Shown one piece after another: positions 38,975 through 51,387 of a stretch of 64,000 nucleotides of DNA (within the stretch, counting starts at the first letter, position 1; each line of letters opens with the position of its first letter). The translations under genes and the position numbers were made by a program. The stretch lies in the NCBI GenBank assembly GCA_002261195.1, contig MVBO01000002.1, positions 238,639-302,638 of the forward strand, given 5' to 3'. The notes under the pieces are model-generated. The model searched no databases. It was not told the DNA's origin and saw nothing but the letters and a program-made list of their open reading frames with translations. This DNA is from Bifiguratus adelaidae (Eukaryota; Mucoromycota; Endogonomycetes; Endogonales).

Positions 38975-40930
38975 GGCGCGCTTTGGCCGTTCGGCTGGTT
39001 CCAGAAAGACGTTGTGGTAGGAATGGGGAATAAAGAATCAAAGAGTCAACAGTATCTATAAGACGATCAGCAAAGTATCCACAGAATGCAGAGAAGACAA
39101 GAGAAGGAATGGAGTGAAAAGTCGCAGCAGAAGGAGGAAGATCAACCCGAAGCATTGGCAAATTGGGAATCCAACCCGCCGCGGTGGCTCACTCTATCCT
39201 AAAGCAGAAAGCCAAGCCGCCTAAATTTTGGGAGTTGGCAAGGCTTGCATATTCCACCCACTGGAATGACTGGCCCATATTCAAAACCTACTTACATGTT
39301 CAAATATGTCGGGATTTGAAAATAACCTGCAACCGATTCCAGATCCAACTCACGCATTACATTTATAAGGGGGAGCCGGAGAAATGATTACTCCTATTCG
39401 ATGAATCCTAATTCCTGGGATTGCAGGTTGTTGGATGTGTCCCAAATGCCATTTTTCCAGTCTTGGACTCAGCCAAAGCGGCTCCCCGCGCCGGTCAGTA
39501 AAATTCCTTGAATCTGGGATTTCCGAATTTTCGGGTCTCCCATTAGCAAATAGCGGATTCATGTGTGTTGCTGATGAGTTAAGCGTGATACTTTGAGACT
39601 AATGCACATTCGGTAATGGTTGGCTGACATGAGGTTGTTACTCAGGGTGGTGCGTGTGCGCTATTGGTTGTGATAGGCCAGTAATGTGACACATCGGACG
39701 GATTCTACTGCCGCCGGAGAATTTGCTAGGACGTACGCCAATTTCCATGGGGTGTCTCCACGCGCGTTAACATGTGATTCCTGTACTGCTTTATTTCTAT
39801 GCAACGACTGCGACCAAGAGCATTCGCTTCAATGCTCCATCTAGCTCGGAGATGTGCGAAACTTTGATGCTGGGTGCGTGATCTGGCGAAATGCGGAAAT
39901 TATGCGGAATTCCTATTTACAGCGAATTCTAATGTACTACAAATAGCGATTCGGCACTACCGAGCCCACCCAGAAAGGATAATGATCGAAATACAAGTTT
40001 TGTTTGTATCGAGAGTATCGGGCACCTGTAACTTTTGGTGATCTTGCGGATGCTTTCACCCAAGTACCTATTTGTTCAACTTAGCGCCAGTGAATTTCAC
40101 ATGTACAGGCCTAAAAAAGGTTGTGCCCATCTGCAGAAAATGGTTCATACTGGCATTAGACTCGGACTATTCGGACTTTAATTCGTTGATGTGCGATTTT
40201 AACTCCGTTTCACACAAGTTAATATGTACTTGAGGTGGCTGACGCGCTGTGGCCGCACATCTGTTTTAGACCCATTTCCAGCTTGCCATTTTTGGAAATC
40301 ATGAGTATGCTGTGGTGGAACGCTGGCATCCATTCGTCAGCGGAGATTGCATCTCGTTATACATGCTGTAGGCAATTTTGAAATGACGCCTTTCATGACC
40401 TACATCAGCGCAAGATGATTACCTTGCCTAGGGCCGCTTGGATCAATGGTGTATCAGTCAGCCTGTAAATTGCAATTACGCTAAAGCAAACTCCGCCCCA
40501 TTGCTCGGAAATCGGTAACAGCGCAAAAACGAATAGTTGCGGCAGGGCGTGATGTTCTACGCAAGTTATCGGATGGTCATATGAATTAGCGCTGTACACA
40601 TTCGCCTAGGCGTAGCCTTTGGTGTACCGACGCGATACCGTGGGAAATCCCCAAGAGGGCGCTAATGCATACAGGATTGACAGTTTGTACAGGGACGCGT
40701 TCCAGAGAATTGGCTTCCCGCTAGAATGTACAGCTCTGTCGCCGTTGCTTTGACAACTCGTACGGACATCACATGTTTAACTTTGTGCAACTATCAACTT
40801 CTCTGGGGCGGCATCAAAATCGGCAATACACGGATTTCCAACAGGGCTGATCTATGAGCCTCTCTAATTTATTGTCTAGAGAACAGTGAATGAGATATGT
40901 GATGCTGTCTATATTATAACAAGCTTATGT
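38975..40930. other. Long gene-free stretch
   Basis: Nearly 2 kb without a credible gene on either strand. The left part is the promoter of the velvet gene. The region 39178-39560 has a few short inverted segments (GGGAGCCG with CGGCTCCC near 39370 and 39478; AACCTGCAA with TTGCAGGTT near 39328 and 39422) but no clear transposon ends. This is the emptiest part of the gene-rich section and could be the relic of something decayed. Confidence 0.45.
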
Positions 40931-42884
<1,954 letters not shown>

Positions 42885-42971
42885 TTATTGAGATGGCAAC
42901 ATCACTTTCCAATAACATTTTGGCGAAATTGCGCCATTACACGTACTGGTGTGACTGTTCATATCACGCCT

Positions 42972-42979
42972 TCACGTGA
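42972..42979. promoter_or_regulatory. TCACGTGA sulfur-regulon site upstream of MET3
   Basis: A perfect palindromic TCACGTGA lies 136 bp upstream of the MET3 ATG. In yeast this is the Cbf1-Met4 binding site of sulfur-assimilation promoters, including MET3. The same octamer occurs at a similar distance before the methionine sulfoxide reductase gene in this window. Function is inferred from position and motif. Confidence 0.65.
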
Positions 42980-43118
42980 TCGGCTGATGAAGGTGAATGG
43001 GGGCTTTGAAGCAGTAAAGGTTGAAAAGGCTCACTAAGACCTCTAGATTCTAACGGTAATATGACCATAATGTACATATGCACTATCGTACATCCCCCGT
43101 CTATCTATGTGTACATGT

Positions 43119-44275
43119 CTATCCAAATTGGCGCTTCAAGAGCTCCTGCAAGAGGCTAATGAGTTCTGAGATCAACCACACATCGCATCAACTTACATAT
43201 GTCATGAAAATAATGGCATTAGAGGGTGCGCTTCGGGCGACAGTAATGCCACAACCACGATAGAAGCCTTTGATGCCAGTATCTCTATAAATGTCACGAG
43301 CGACTTGGAAAAAAGGACGTTTGGTGACACGGTTGCCGTATGGATGCTCTTGTTCCGTTTGCATATGCGATTTGATGACATCCACCGGGAATATCGAAAA
43401 GTTGTAGCACATTCCGCCAAGTGCGCCGGCTGACATGAGCTGCCAAGGCGCCAAATCCGCCTTTGTGATGGTTCGTGTGGATCCGACCTGTTTTTGTTTC
43501 CGCTTCACAAATTGAAGGCACGCCAGCTCGTAAATGCCAAACCAGAACGCACCGCCGGCGGTTTCCCGAATAAATGTGGCCAGATGGCCTCTATAAAACC
43601 CCAACAAGCCTTCCGCCTTCATGACATGGGACACCACATGCAAAGGACCCTTATAGACAATAGTCGCTCTCGCGTTCGGCACCACTTCGGTAACCAGCGG
43701 TTCTTTTTGCACTTGCAGTTTGCACTTGACAAGTTCCACAGGCGTCAGAATCAGCGAACAAAATGCTCCTGACATGGAGCCAGCAAGAACAAGCTGTTGA
43801 ATGGACAGTGGTGGCAAATCATCCTCCTTCTTGATGTGACTATAACGTTGCTTCTCCTCAGGCGTCCATGTGGCTTGTCGAATCATGTCCTGAACATGTT
43901 TGTAGCCTACAAACAGCGCTGCAGCTTCCATAACCGAACCGATCAAGGGAGACGTCAATCCCTAGAGAGCGCCGTTAGCCAATCTCATCTGGAGGGCGGC
44001 GTGCACCATTACCTTGTAGAGACCTCGAACACCTTCTTGCTGTATGGTTTGTTTGATACAGTCCAACGGCCCAGCATACGCTCCAGGACCAGATTCGGTC
44101 TGCAAGCGAACCTTGACTGTATCAAAGGGATATTCTATAAACTTGCCTACGAAACCGGCAGCCTATATGTTGTCAGTGCAAGTTTTGACATGCAGACGAT
44201 CCCTACCGAACCGTAGAGTAAATCCTTGAATCGACTGCCTTGCACTTCGGCAATGGAATCCCGCAATTCGGACAT
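43119..44275 (-). CDS. ORT1: Mitochondrial ornithine carrier (ORT1-like)
   Basis: Exons 44275-44207, 44162-44013, 43961-43197 and 43145-43119 give 336 residues. Three carrier repeats each hold the P-x-[DE]-x-x-K signature: YPFDTVKVRLQ, TPVELVKCKLQ and FPVDVIKSHMQ. The sequence around GKFIEYPFDTVKVRLQTE and GLTSPLIGSVMEAAALF is that of the fungal ornithine/arginine carrier group (yeast Ort1, Neurospora Arg-13). It exports ornithine from mitochondria for arginine synthesis. The last intron uses the acceptor at 43146, which restores TYELLKRQFG; the nearer acceptor would give a poor end. Assignment within SLC25 rests on similarity only. Confidence 0.88.
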
Positions 44276-44782
44276 ATTCCCTGCGACGTCCAAACCAGCA
44301 GCCATTCAGCGCATGTCGACCCAGAGAAAAAACATTTCGAGTCCAAACTGTCAGAGGAGATATATCATTCTAGGAGAGACCGCTGAATTTACGTCCAGGG
44401 TTGGGTTGGTAATTTCGGCATTTTTGCGAGCGGCGCGCAATATAGTCTCTGCATTCAGGGTTAACTGCTTGTCCGATGAGTTACGGATTGTCCTTATTTT
44501 GAGCTGACCGGATCGTTTCGTCCACCATGCCTATGTCAACAAGTGATTGCACCTTGTTGTTTAGGACCTTTACGAGAGAAAAACCTGGGCCAACATGGAT
44601 TCCAGGATCGTCCAATGGATCTACAAGCGTGGCATATCATGGGCAACCGTGCGCCCTTGAGCACCGCGCTTCCATCTCAATCCTGGTGACTATTGATGCA
44701 AGGTACACTTACATCACATCCATATTTGGCAACTCAATAAAGGAGGCGCCTTCTTCCTCACATCTCCTCATTCCTTTTTATC
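44276..44782. other. Divergent intergenic region
   Basis: About 500 bp between the divergent carrier and coiled-coil genes. It presumably holds both promoters. No further gene or repeat is visible. Confidence 0.5.
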
Positions 44783-45375
44783 ATGACAGTTGACGAACAA
44801 CAACAACACGACCTGACGCCCGCCAAGTCGCAACTCCCACCTGAACTGGTCAAACGACTTGAAGGCGACGGCCACGTGTAAGTCGACGTTTTCGTTGTCG
44901 TCAGGCGCTTTCTAACCAGGGCTTAGTCTCTCCGAGGCCGAATTGGACGCCAAGTTGAAGGCTGCTGCGGAGCGTAAGGAAGTCATGGACGCTGAAAAGA
45001 TGCAAAAGGCACATGAAGATGTTGAGCGTACACGTCTGGTTCCTGAGAAGGCAGCAGAGGAAGCAGAGAACCTGAAGGCCAAATTGGACAAGGAACTGTC
45101 GGAGGCAGATCAACGGCGAGAGCAATTAGAGGAGGAAAAACTGCATAAGATTGAGAGTCATCTCAAGGCTGTTGAAGCCAAGAAGGAGGCGCTTTTGACA
45201 GAGTAAGCAGCAGTTGTTAGTCATCCCGAACGACCGACTTATGTGCCTTAACAGGGCCCAAGAAGAGAAGCGGAAGCTTGATGAAAAGTTGGCCGCTGCC
45301 GAGAGTAGACGGAAGGCTTTGGAGGAGGGGAAAGTGCAAAGAGCCAAGGAATCCGAGCAGCATCATCACCACTAG
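44783..45375 (+). CDS. Small charged coiled-coil protein
   Basis: Exons 44783-44877, 44927-45202 and 45255-45375 give 163 residues. Almost the whole length is a single Glu/Lys/Ala-rich helix (ELDAKLKAAAERKEVMDAEK and similar heptads). The overall look is stathmin-like, but the match is compositional and I do not claim it. The protein ends in four histidines directly before the stop. All three exons join in phase, which supports the model. Confidence 0.7.
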
Positions 45376-45537
45376 GTTGTAGACGCTGACATATAAGTAT
45401 ACGGGATGCACAAATGACCCATGTCTATTGGTGCTGATTTTATAAGGACAAAAAGTTACAATGGTTATGATGATTTTGATGATGTTGGTTCCAAGAGTGA
45501 GCCAGTGACGGAAAGCATATCGTTGGCATGGACAAGG

Positions 45538-46358
45538 CTAGAAAATGCCGTCAGCAACCCTATTGCGGATCAGAACTCGAGTATGCACTTACTCTACGAC
45601 CAAAAAGTCCAATACGCCCTCTTTGGCTCCGATCGTCTCACCACTCGACTTCGATATCCATTCACCGTTTTGAGGTGTCGTTCGTGTAGCAGTCGCATCC
45701 TCGCTCTGCGATGGTTCTGTCTCTTCGGTCGTAGTGTCTTCTGCCTCTGTTTCTCCGTCCACATCCGCTAGTGATGCGTTGTTTGTTGTCGTCATGGAGG
45801 AAGGATTCCATTCAAAGTCTGAAGGTATGTATTCTCGAGGGATAGAGGCGTTAAAGGTGCCATAAATGAGCAATCCTATATGATCCGCGGACTGCAAATT
45901 GACCGTGCCGACTATTCCATGTTAGTGCAACATCATGACTTTTGCATGCCATTTGTTACCTAGCCGACTGCCTCGCTTTGGCTTCCATACCAGAAAATCT
46001 ACAGTGATCCAAAAGTGCGCAAATGGCGAATCATTAATGATGCGAGCTTTAGGTTGTGGAATGACGAGATTTGAGTGAGAGAGAACAATGCCATCCAGTG
46101 TCGACGAGTACCTGAATCCCATGAGTCACATATCCATCTCTCACTGCTTGGCACTCACTTCATGAGAAACCCATTCAGTTGATCATTCACACCGTCGATC
46201 GTCTTGCCAACATATATAGGCGGTACATGAATGTACATTTGACATGTCACTGTTTTGAAGGGTGTTTTGTCAACACTCTTCCTGACCACCATGCGGTCAT
46301 CGTGCTTTGCCTTCTTTCTCTTGTGCTTTGTATCTGGCGCTTTCCGTTTCTTGTCCAT
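45538..46358 (-). CDS. RPA43: RNA polymerase I subunit A43
   Basis: Exons 46358-46159, 46111-45960, 45911-45593 and 45559-45538 give 230 residues. After a basic N-terminus (MDKKRKAPDTKHKRKK) come the Rpb7/A43-type segments: MYIHVPPIYVGKTIDGVNDQ, IINDSPFAHFWITVDFLVWKP, and HIGLLIYGTFNASIP. The acidic insert and short last exon ending VADGIF also fit A43. The subunit pairs with A14 in the Pol I stalk and contacts Rrn3 for initiation. Its coding-strand leader is CT-rich (46380-46450). Confidence 0.88.
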
Positions 46359-46615
46359 GAGGAAATAAAAAATAAAAATTGGCAGATGAGAGAGGGAGAA
46401 GGCGACGACAAGGAGAGAGTGGGGGAGATAGACAAGACAAGAGAGAGATTAACTTATAGAGAGGCAATGCTAAGAGCAAATGATCGTGCATTAGTATAGA
46501 ATCATGGATCAATGGCAATACATCGCCATTATCTATTCATCAATTCACTGCTCCCCTTTGCACTAGCCACATCAATTTCTCATCATCCAGGAACCGCGTC
46601 CTCTTTCTCCTGGCC

Positions 46616-48063
46616 ATGGCAAAGAAGGGTGAGCTGGTTATTGTGGCTCTCAAGGCAGTAAGTAGCGCATATAGACTAGATGTTGGCATTCACTTACAAC
46701 CGATGCTGTTGCTTTTTGTCCCTCACGATAGCGCCATTTGCCTAACCGCGAGGTAAAAGAGAATTGCATTGGCCAATGACGTCGTCGGCTTTGACACTTT
46801 ATAGACCATTGGCAAGCAGGATCCCTTTTGCGTCTTTACAATAGGCCCAGAGAAGCGTAGGACAAGGTCCGACTATCGTGGAGGGCAGACACCAAAGTGG
46901 GATGAGCAAGTGAATATTCCGATAGAAGCTGGCAGGACAAAGTTGTTTGTTCAGGTGTTTGGCGACGACAAAAAGTCCTTTCTGATTGGAGACTGTGAGA
47001 TTGAGCTCGACAAGGTGTTCAAGGAAGGAGAATGGGATGGTAAGAACAAAGGCGAGGTGTTACGCGCGCTTGGAATTGACGTTGAAGATAGATTGGTTCA
47101 AACTTTCCTATAAGAATCGATTCGCTGGAGAAGTCTATCTTGAGCTCACATACTATTCTGGAGTAGGTGATAGCATGCTATGCTACCGCATATACTCAAA
47201 TGTTATGAACCCTACAGGAGAAACCGCCACCACAAGCTCAGCTGCCAAGGCCAGTTTCAGTACCCGCGGTAGCCCCCCCCAGACCGCCCATGATCTCAAC
47301 GTCTGCCAGCAATGGAGCGTTTCCGCATGGCCAGCAAAGTCCAATGCATCTGCAACCCACGGCGCCGATGAGTCCGCTATCCAACGGCGGCTTTTATGGT
47401 ACACCCAACAGCTCTTTTGCGTCAACCTTGAGCATGCAACCGTCTCCAGTCACTCCAAGCTTTGCTGTTCAACCGTCCGTCTATCCGCCACCTTTTGCCA
47501 GTCCAAATCTATCCTACACGCCCGCCATAAATAATACCGCCGCCTTACCGCCTTCGGCGTATTTTCCTCACCCGTCGCCTATGCCACCTCAGGCTGCCTA
47601 TGATGCATACCCATCTCCGGCAACCACTTCGCCTTATCCGCCGATCGCGCCTTCTCCCGTCACTTCACCAGGCGGCTTTCGACCTACCTTGCCGATGGCA
47701 AGCTATCCACCTGACCCTACACAGGCATATCATGCACTTCCTCCACCCATGCCCTCCCCAAATCTGTATCCGCCTCCTACCTCCTATGACGCGTTACCGC
47801 CGCTTCCGTCTAATACCCTGTCACAACCTCCTCTAGCATTTCCAACGCCCCAATTGCCCAATGCATCGCAAGCCAATCCCACTTTGCTAGCGACCGCCTA
47901 TTCACCCAATATGCCTCCCAGTCCAACTTTGTATCCTCCAGGCCCTCCTCCACCGCAACATGGCGGTTATTCCCCCGCACCAGCACCACCTCCCCATGGC
48001 TTGTCCATGCCAGAACCTGAGCCTTTTCCTGTTTCAAGTGTTCCATTGGGACATTATACGTGA
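46616..48063 (+). CDS. C2-domain protein with proline-rich tail (Inn1/Fic1-like)
   Basis: Exons 46616-46657, 46732-46752, 46805-47039, 47092-47162 and 47218-48063 give 404 residues. A C2 domain fills residues 1-125: GELVIVALKARHLPN, TIGKQDPFCVFTIG, TPKWDEQVNIPI, LFVQVFGDD and FAGEVYLELTYY. The remaining 280 residues are dominated by proline with many PxxP motifs. This is the layout of the cytokinesis factors Inn1 (budding yeast) and Fic1 (fission yeast), whose PxxP motifs bind SH3 domains of Cyk3 and F-BAR proteins at the division site. Loop aspartates for calcium binding look incomplete. The next gene starts 17 bp after the stop. Confidence 0.82.
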
Positions 48064-48080
48064 TTTGAATGATATAGAAC

Positions 48081-48892
48081 ATGGAGTCTGTTCTCGATAC
48101 CCTCTCTCGCATTGTAGTTAAGCATGTGGCATCGCGTAAGTATTTTGCTTCTCTACTTGCTCTATTGCATTCATGTCCCTGAACTGGTGTCCAGTAGAAA
48201 AGCGGTACAGAGAGACGACGCTAGGTCCTCACAATGAACCTATCGAACTCGCTTCACTGTCGCATGTAGCCCAATTCCTCACTCGACATCCCGGCATCAC
48301 AAGGTGAGTCGTTGAGCGGACGCGCCACTTAAGCTTACACCTCACAGAGTCGACGAACTGCCGTCTTGGCTCTACGCCGATTTGGTGACAGCTGCCTTTG
48401 GGTGTGCCTCCATGGTGTACACGTGTATGGAGAAGGGTGCGCGAGAAGCGGTAGTGGGCGAAGGCAATTGGATTGGAAATGGGCCGAAATGTGCGGGTAT
48501 GGCTGGGACCTTTCATGAACAATGGTTTATCGATGGCAGGTAAGCTTCCTTTGGGACTGGCTGGATGGGACATTGATGGGACGGTGTAGGGACCATTTAG
48601 AAGGTAAGCAATTGGAGATGCCGTAGTTTTTGGGCTTATTCGAAGGTCTGGTAGACCATCGGTTCTATCGAACCATCATGGAGGATGTCTACCTGGTCTT
48701 GCGTCGGTTATTAAGATACCCTGTGGCTCAAAGTAAGCTATTTCATCCCTTATGGCACATCTCATGCAAGGTTTAGCTGCCTTGAGCGATACATTACGCA
48801 AGCGATTGACGCTCTTGGAACAAACCGTGTCGGCTGTGACTGAAGAGAGCGAGGATGTCTTGAGATCGGCAGGATTGATCAAAGTAGGATAA
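48081..48892 (+). CDS. Hypothetical helical protein
   Basis: Six exons (48081-48135, 48195-48303, 48348-48539, 48590-48603, 48646-48732, 48777-48892) give 190 residues, with one exon of only 14 bp. All phases agree. The product looks mostly helical and ordered: LPSWLYADLVTAAFGCASMVYTC, then DHRFYRTIMEDVYLVLRRLL and a C-terminal coiled-coil-like helix. I recognise no family. It lies 17 bp behind the C2 gene on the same strand and converges with MsrA at 31 bp. Confidence 0.65.
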
Positions 48893-48923
48893 GATAAATA
48901 GGTAGATTTATTAGGAAGCTGAA

Positions 48924-49590
48924 TTACCAGCGCAAAAAGTGGGTGGGACACTGAAAGACCGAAAGTTATATCAGCATTGTATAGTGTACATAGTCTCTTG
49001 CACATACCTCATAGCCATTGGGCTCCTTGACCAGGTACTTTTGATGATACTCTTCGGCATCCCAAAACTGTCCAGCCGCCACAATTTCCGTCACAATCTT
49101 GTCCTTGAAGTGATCCTTTTGAACTTGCGCCGTCACCTTTTCGGCAATCTCCTTTTGCTCGGGTGAATGGTAAAAGATGGCACTTCGATACTGGGTACCA
49201 CGATCGGGACCTTGAGCGTTTTTGGTTGTTGGATCGTGCATCCGGTAGAAGAATTCTACGAGATCGGCGTACGGTACCGAGGAGGGTTGAAACGTCAGTT
49301 CAACCGCTTCCGCATGATTGGTCGTTCCGGTGCACACCTTGATGGATGGTGAGCTATAAAGTGCAAGGCAGGTGTTTGGGCTTACCTGTCGATAATTGGG
49401 ATCACTGACGTTCCCGCCGGTATACCCAACCTTGGCCTTAACGCCCTTGGATTTAAAATGCTTGTCAAACATGTGCTCGACACCCCTGAGGCCGTTAGTC
49501 CAACGGTTCGTCGCCAACTTTGCCAAATACCTACCAAAAACAACCGGCGGCAAAGGTAGCCTTTTCTTCCGTTGTTCCGTTTGTAGCCAT
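48924..49590 (-). CDS. MXR1: Peptide methionine sulfoxide reductase A
   Basis: Exons 49590-49535, 49485-49386, 49337-49008 and 48950-48924 give 170 residues, typical for MsrA. The catalytic motif GCFW is at residues 16-19, split by the first intron. VGYTGG, NYRQVCTGTTNHAEAV, RTQ-type segment DRGTQYRSAIFY, and EEYHQKYL follow. The last small exon ends CPTHFLRW, completing the usual tail. It reduces methionine-S-sulfoxide in proteins using thioredoxin. A TCACGTGA octamer lies 131 bp upstream, as in MET3. Confidence 0.95.
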
Positions 49591-50194
49591 GATGTATTGA
49601 CGCGCAAGTGTAGGTGTAGGTTTTGCCAAGTGGTGAGTGGTGATGGCAAGTCGCCGCAGGCTTTGCATTCAGAAAGAACGGACGTATGAGTTCGTCGTTT
49701 ATAAAGTCCAGCAAGCAATGTCACGTGATGCGTGACTTGGTGGTCATGTCGCCAAAGAGGAATACAACGGCGCTTTCAAGAGCTATTCTGGGTACGATGA
49801 ACGAATTGCGTCTTGTCTGCCTACAGCAAACGTACGCATCTATTGATGCTGCATCTAAAAACATCTACAGCGTCTTTAACATATCAAGCTGCCCAAGCCA
49901 AGCTGACACGCGTGGCCATGACATCCAAGGGCAGCCATTGGTCCGACCCAATGTCGGATTTATTTTGGTAGCCCGGAATGCATGCATGGCTTTCGTGTCA
50001 AAGCCTCTTTGATTCGCCCAATTGCGGATACTTTGGGTCACTAGCCAAGACGATTTGCCGCCACTTGGACATGAGTGTGTGCAGATTGACATTCCAGTCG
50101 AATACCTTCCATCATGTTACTTCCCCGCAGTCGTGGTCTTCTGAAGTAGATGATCGGGTCATATACGCACGTGAATGAGTCATTCGCAAAAGCT
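49591..50194. other. Intergenic: MsrA promoter and NTAQ1 3' flank
   Basis: About 600 bp. The left part is the MsrA promoter with the TCACGTGA site. A + strand open frame of 108 codons (49686-50012) has no recognisable product and overlaps this promoter, so I do not call it a gene. Confidence 0.5.
49721..49728. promoter_or_regulatory. TCACGTGA sulfur-regulon site upstream of MsrA
   Basis: A perfect palindrome 131 bp upstream of the MsrA start codon, the same octamer and nearly the same spacing as at MET3. It suggests joint control of sulfate assimilation and methionine repair by a Cbf1-type bHLH factor. Inferred only. Confidence 0.6.
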
Positions 50195-50956
50195 TCACTC
50201 CAAGATCCATTGCATAAACTCTTCTTCCGTGAATGAAATCCCGCACTTTTCATGTCCCATGTCACCGACTTTCCCTGGAAGGGTGCAATCTAGAAATGAT
50301 TGGAGATTCATGGCGGACTCTGATTGATCGATGTGAGAAACTAAGCCCCGAGACGTAGCATACGTGGATTTATTGTCCTTACCTGACGTCCTTATGGGAG
50401 GATAACTCGGCGGTGCCGCCAGGAATTCACCCTGTCTCATCATATGACTTCGATCACTTGCAAATCGCTTTAGAAACTCGGTAGCAGCTACAATGCGGTA
50501 TTTCCGTTGCAGCCGGATGGGTAAATCATACATGTGTATTCGCACGGCCTTGCGCATGTACTGTACAAGCGGACATGGATAAGGAAGCGTAGAATCCATG
50601 TCAAAGACAAGACTAGAGCATCCTGTGTGAGTCGCACGCGTCCGACCCTGGTCGTCGATACCTTACCTTTGAGCAAGCGTATCTTTGTAAAGGGCTATAA
50701 CGTGATAGTCCCAAATGACGGGCTGGTCATGAGCGTGCTGATTCCTTTGGGCCCATAACGGCACACTACCATACTCATTCGAAATGAAGACCACCCAAAA
50801 CTGAGACTCTAAGGATCGATTCAATTGTACCAGCTTCTGTACGAGCAGAAAGACGTTCTCTTCGCAGTAGCAAGACGTATAGACATCCTCAGAGGGCAAG
50901 CGTGGAGGCATGACAAATTGACAGAGAAAGCGTTCATTTAACACTTTGTGTGACAT
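50195..50956 (-). CDS. NTAQ1: Protein N-terminal glutamine amidohydrolase
   Basis: Exons 50956-50667 and 50612-50195 give 235 residues; an optional 63-bp in-frame intron near 50320-50383 with GT-AG ends would shorten it by 21. The catalytic triad motifs are all present: Cys in VYTSCYCEENV, His in VIWDYHVIALY and Asp in FDMDSTLPYPCPL. FASDRSHMM and PPSYPPI are also family motifs. The enzyme converts N-terminal glutamine to glutamate, feeding the Arg/N-degron pathway. The ATG at 50956 directly abuts the stop of the upstream gene; the internal MPPRLPSED (50911) may be the real start. The acceptor CTCTAG at 50613 was chosen because it gives SLVFDMDS in phase. Confidence 0.9.
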
Positions 50957-51387
50957 TTAACTTCTGTGGACGGTCGGTAACCATCGCGCTTCTGGCACGT
51001 CTTTGGCCCATCCTAGTTGCGCGATTAACAGGGCATACAAGGATGATGGAGGCGCTTACTTGGAATCGAAGACTCTGGTAGTGTGAAGCTTTGCATGACG
51101 GATTGTATGGTTTTGAGGTCTTGTTCGGGGATAGCATCCTGTTCTTGGATGTGGATCGTCATGGGAAGGGATCGAGGGGCATCGGATGGATCGGCGTTAT
51201 CATGATCGTCTTCTGACGAGTCTTCTGCCCCATCCTCTTCATCTCCTTGATCTAATGGCTGGTACGGAAAGTCTCCGTCAAGTGCATCACCGGGATCTGA
51301 GCCGACTTCTTGCCATTCGCCTTCATAGCCTGAATCAGGTAGTTGGTCCTGAGGTATCTCGGCAAGCGCTATCACGGTATTGACCAT
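50957..51387 (-). CDS. MEA1: MEA1-family protein
   Basis: Exons 51387-51060 and 51012-50957 give 127 residues. The acidic protein contains YQPLDQ and, across the splice, IQSVMQSFTLPESSIPRWAKDVPEARW in pieces: the pattern of male-enhanced antigen 1 (MEA1) proteins, a small conserved family of unknown biochemical role. Its stop codon TAA (50959-50957) is followed immediately by the ATG of NTAQ1, with no base between. Either the two share a transcript, or NTAQ1 starts at its internal ATG. Family call rests on memory of the motif. Confidence 0.68.

Noticed and set aside
39178-39194. CGCGGTGGCTCACT resembles the start of a primate Alu or 7SL-derived SINE, and CTGGGATTGCAGG appears 230 bp later
   Set aside because: Only two short matches, in the wrong relative orientation, with no poly(A) tail, no second promoter box and a fungal context. 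Chance similarity is more likely.
49686-50012. Open frame of 108 codons on the + strand between MsrA and NTAQ1
   Set aside because: Overlaps the MsrA promoter and gives no family match.
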